DNA of 64,000 bases from Lithospermum erythrorhizon (taxonomy: Eukaryota; Streptophyta; Magnoliopsida; Boraginales; Boraginaceae), in NCBI GenBank assembly GCA_019722365.1, contig JADFUC010001644.1, positions 186,001-250,000 of the forward strand. The letters are read 5' to 3'. Within the stretch, counting starts at the first letter, position 1, and every line of letters starts with the position of its first letter. The notes under the pieces are model-generated. The model searched no databases. It was given only the letters and a program-made list of their open reading frames with translations, and had not been told where the DNA came from. Shown here piece after piece: positions 60,713 to 64,000 of the stretch. The position numbers were made by a program, and so were the translations under genes.

Positions 60713-61085
60713 TGCCTCCTACTACCATTGGTTCCTTAACTTACCTTGGAATTGTACATCCTTAACCACCTTGCTATTGTTCTGAAGTCTGAACTATTAA
60801 ATTCTCATAATGGCACTCAAGCTGATTCATACTGCTTCCGAGTACGAAAGCTTTCATTGTTCTCAAGTGTATGACTGAAGTATTTCTCCATACTTTTTTT
60901 TATCAGATTATCTTATCCCATATTTCTTGATAGTACAACAAAAAACCATATTGTTTATCTCAATCATATATGGGCATATGGCATTGATAGTAACAATCTT
61001 GAATCAAACTGCTTAAACATAACAGTAATATACTGAATTTAAGAGCAACAAACACTAGAAAATTCTCAGGAAGTAACATTACAGC
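60713..61085. other. Convergent intergenic spacer
   Basis: Shared 3' flank of the Yippee gene (+) and PSRP4 (-). AT-rich, with no frame. Both polyadenylation sites must lie here, so the transcripts may overlap. Confidence 0.5.
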
Positions 61086-61936
61086 TCAATCTAGAGATTC
61101 ATCAATCTCAATCTTAATAACTTCACCATCATCGTACTTATCTTTCCTCGGTGGAGCGGGCGGAACCGGAACCCTAGGTGGTCCTCTCCCCTTCTTCTTA
61201 TCATGTGGCCTTGCCTATTTTCCCAATTATCATTAATCCATAATAATCAAATATTCACAATTATATAAAATAGAATATGAAACTGAGTATATTAACTGAA
61301 GAAAGGAGTTGAAACACTCACATTTCCAAAAGAATGACTGAAGCGTTTTCCTTTCGCCGTTTTCCTATCTCCTCTGCCACAATAAACTACAAAAAGGAAA
61401 TTATTGTGACATAAATTACAATTCACGATTTGTATTCATGTTAAAACTCCCTATGTGCCAAAAAGATTGTCCAGTTTAACTTTTAATCTTTTGAATTTTA
61501 ATTGACATACACAACTTTGTTATGAATCAAAATTATCATGTTAAAAGTAAAAAACATTACAAATACCAACATTTTATACATTGTTACCAAATTTGATATA
61601 CACAAGCACTAACACCGTAGAAGAGGCTCCTGCCTTATGGGATAAGGAGGTCGGATAGCACCAGCCTCACCTTATGTTAACAAAGAGGCTGTTTCCGAAT
61701 TAACTCAAAACTGGATTGCAAACATTATCTAATACTGCACGATAGTTAAAAAGAGTAGGTATAAAGATTGAAACTGGACAATCTTTTGGGTAAATGTTAA
61801 GAAACATACTCGTGGGAAGAGTGGAGGAGGCGGAGGAAGGTGGAGGGAGTGACGTGGCGGAAGCTGATTGGGTGCGAGAGAATGAAAGAGATGAAGAGAG
61901 GGCCATTGGAAGTGCTCCAACTAGAAGTGAAGCCAT
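61086..61936 (-). CDS. PSRP4: Plastid 30S ribosomal protein PSRP4 (bTHXc, S31)
   Basis: Three exons on the minus strand, 61810-61936, 61322-61386, 61086-61214; 106 residues, GT-AG introns. A small basic protein of the 30S subunit of chloroplast ribosomes, related to bacterial Thx. Residues 1-42 form a Ser/Ala/Leu-rich transit peptide ([20 protein letters not shown], then SSASS). The mature part starts near [20 protein letters not shown] (43-62) and continues with the basic KKKGRGPPR and an acidic end, [15 protein letters not shown]. The last segment separates it from the mitochondrial S31 paralogue, which lacks it as I recall. The ATG at 61934-61936 is the first in frame; the open sequence upstream has no other ATG. 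Confidence 0.9.
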
Positions 61937-62149
61937 TGAAGAAGATGTTCGTCTGAATTGTGTGAGCTTCAAGAGATAATGTTGAGTCTTTGTTGTCCAC
62001 CTGGACCTTTATTTGTTGTGGATAAAAATGTTAATACCCAAACGACGCCGTAGTAGATAATTTACTCAAAATTATAATGATGGGAATATACCACGAAACA
62101 CAAAAATTAAAGTACAATTATAAGTTGAATTATACGTGAAAACAATCCA

Positions 62150-62345
62150 TAGAGGTAATAAGTGGCTTGGTGTCTGTGGCCTGGCAGCCACCGGCTCGGT
62201 CATTGGATGGGCTCGAATCGCCGGCCTGGGTCCAATATTTAGCCCTCGTCCGTCCCATTTCTTAACGAACCGAGTCGTTAGTGGGCCTGGTGGGTCAGTC
62301 GGTCACGAATCCCAAGTGGTGAACCGACGCCCCGACACACTGCTA
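62150..62345. repeat. GC-rich dispersed repeat, copy 2
   Basis: Shares GGCTCGAATCGCCG, GGCCTGGGTCC and CGTCCxxCCC with 13670-13850. It lies upstream of PSRP4. A frame of 73 codons crosses it, without domain support. Confidence 0.5.
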
Positions 62346-62349
62346 CGTA

Positions 62350-63060
62350 TTCGATGACTGCTCAACTGCCTTGGAAGTTGACGTCCAAGAATTAAACCTA
62401 TCCCAGAATCAAATTTTATTTAAACATCGACAATCGAGTAATATAGTTAAGCATAGTGCGTTTACACGCTTGGACTAACTTATCTGGCTCACAAAAAGTT
62501 TTTGTCATCCTGCAACAAAGAACCACTACTTTATTTCATTCCTCGCATCAAATATCATTGGTTCATTTCTTTCTCACATAATATATATCATCCCTTGCTC
62601 TACTACTCACTATAAAAGTTCTATATGTTCAACCGATGATCTCCAAATTATAGTAGCAATATTTCTCATTCTATCATTGATTGGTCCCATTATATCCAAG
62701 AACTCGAGAATATAAAATATTCATTTCTATAAAAAGAGGAAAAATATATAGATAAAGAGATGTCTAGGTAAAAAAAAGTTGAAAGAATAAGAAACCTAAT
62801 TTAATACTTTAATTACTCTCGTCACCTTTCAAATAATAAACAGAATTGATAAATAAGTTCAGATTTAGATTAACTCTTATCATTTTTAGATAGTAGTTAT
62901 TAATATTAGAGCATGGATTTCAATATCATATATATTTGCATAGTGTCGTATTAGTATTAGACTTTTCATTTACCCTTCTCGAATCCATGTATTTAATTTT
63001 CTATGTGACTTTAACTATTTCAATTTTCTCGAAATTTCCTATTATAATCTAAAATTGTGA
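62350..63060. other. Intergenic, nothing recognised
   Basis: AT-rich; no frame or repeat supported. Confidence 0.4.
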
Positions 63061-63079
63061 CCATGTACTAATTTTCTAG

Positions 63080-63420
63080 ACACCCCCCTCTACACCTAAT
63101 TTTCACTACAATATATAGTGAAATGACTATATTACCCCTAAAATACACATTGAAATGCCTATATCACAACAAATGATTATTTTGTCCCTAACACCAGCTT
63201 GACTCAAACACCAACCCTTCCTTCCTACACACCCCACCCCACCCCCACCAACTACTCCCACGTACCTCCTACCCCATCAGCCTCCCACCCCAACTCACAT
63301 CCCCCCCCACAACCCTCTACCCCACAACTCCCCACCCCCCCACAAATTTCTACCCCATACAGCTCAAGGACCACCTTTAACAAAATCAACCTGACATCTA
63401 CAAAATAACTCACAACCACC
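63080..63420. repeat. C-rich low-complexity block
   Basis: AATGACTATATTACCCC, AATGATTATTTTGTCCCTAA, then runs of CCACCCC, CCCACC and CCAAC. The order (ATGACTATTTTATCC, then pyrimidine-rich CACCAAC) parallels 17035-17320, so the two may be copies of one family. The frame 63199-63408 is a composition artefact. Confidence 0.5.
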
Positions 63421-64000
63421 AAAATAATCAAGATATTCTTAGCAATGATATTAAAATCTCTAAATTAACAATCAATTTATGAAGGTAATGCCGGTGAAAA
63501 TTAAGAAATTACTTTTATAAGATTTTGGGAAATTTCAAAACAACCAAACTTGGATTTAGTGATTTAATTCAAGAAATTTATAAGGAATATATATTTTCGC
63601 CAGGAATCTTAAAGAGGGTAGGTCATGGTGTGCAAGCGAGACAGAGCGGGTTTAATAATTGTCGATATATGGTTAAGGAATAGTCAATTTATGATGGCTT
63701 TTATACTTTGTATCTATATTTTAATGTTATGGACAAATAGCTATTTAATGTTTACATATCTCAATTGGATTTAGTATTATAAATATTTCACTATATCAGA
63801 AGGAAAATTGGGCCAGTGGGTTGCAGCTCTAGAAATAAATCATAAGACAGTACGCCTGCATTTTAATAGAGGAATGCCGTAAAATTAAATAGCTTTGTTA
63901 ATTCATATAAAAATTAAACGGGGTCAGTATAGCCTCAAAATAAAAAACAATATATTTATCTCAATATAGTTGTTTATATCTATTCTATATATAATGCAGA
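63421..64000. other. Intergenic, nothing recognised
   Basis: AT-rich end of the window without supported features. Confidence 0.4.

Noticed and set aside
63199..63408. Proline/threonine-rich frame
   Set aside because: Arises from CCACCC low-complexity DNA; no start context or homology.
1..64000. CRISPR array, bacterial operon or organelle insertion
   Set aside because: No regularly spaced identical repeats, no operon-like packing, and no long plastid- or mitochondrion-like tract were seen.

Overview
The window is nuclear DNA of a flowering plant, most likely a dicot. It shows AT-rich intergenic sequence, spliced genes with GT-AG introns, plant-only gene families, and heavily decayed transposons. 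The order or species cannot be fixed from the sequence. Seven intact genes were modelled exon by exon, and each model keeps an open frame across every intron. They are a DYRK-type protein kinase (21232-26228, +), a CTD-like HAD phosphatase (27916-30160, +), a CRINKLY4-related receptor kinase (30918-33299, +, intronless), an SGNH/GDSL esterase (35344-37713, -), a SUE4-like membrane protein (47276-48897, +), a Yippee zinc-binding protein (58889-60712, +) and plastid ribosomal protein PSRP4/bTHXc (61086-61936, -).

Layout. 1-8.2 kb is gene-poor, with a decayed tRNA-Ile-like sequence, a GC-rich repeat block, AAT microsatellites and a hAT-like relic. At 8.2 kb there is a tRNA-derived SINE with a long target-site duplication. 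A BAHD acyltransferase pseudogene lies at 8.9-10.3 kb. 11-21 kb holds repeat relics, the best being a TIR transposon of about 0.86 kb with a 7-bp target duplication (15641-16503). 21-38 kb is the gene-dense core. 38-43 kb is AT-rich and contains a strong hairpin. 43.5-47.1 kb is an LTR retrotransposon relic that keeps a gag-like segment between two diverged LTR-like repeats and shows no pol; the SUE4-like gene starts only about 200 bp after it. 52.0-56.4 kb is a dead LINE with endonuclease, reverse transcriptase, zf-RVT and RNase H remnants and an A tail. 57-64 kb carries the Yippee and PSRP4 genes (convergent, 373 bp apart) and low-complexity DNA.

The seven genes do not form a pathway. Five of them (DYRK kinase, HAD phosphatase, CCR3, SUE4, Yippee) recall, from memory, genes close together in the duplicated Arabidopsis At2g40/At3g55 segments. 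The local set therefore looks like an old conserved block expanded by repeats. I see no CRISPR array, operon or defence-like system, and no convincing new multi-gene system. The most informative signals are the repeat structures and a 66-bp in-frame tandem duplication in the kinase.
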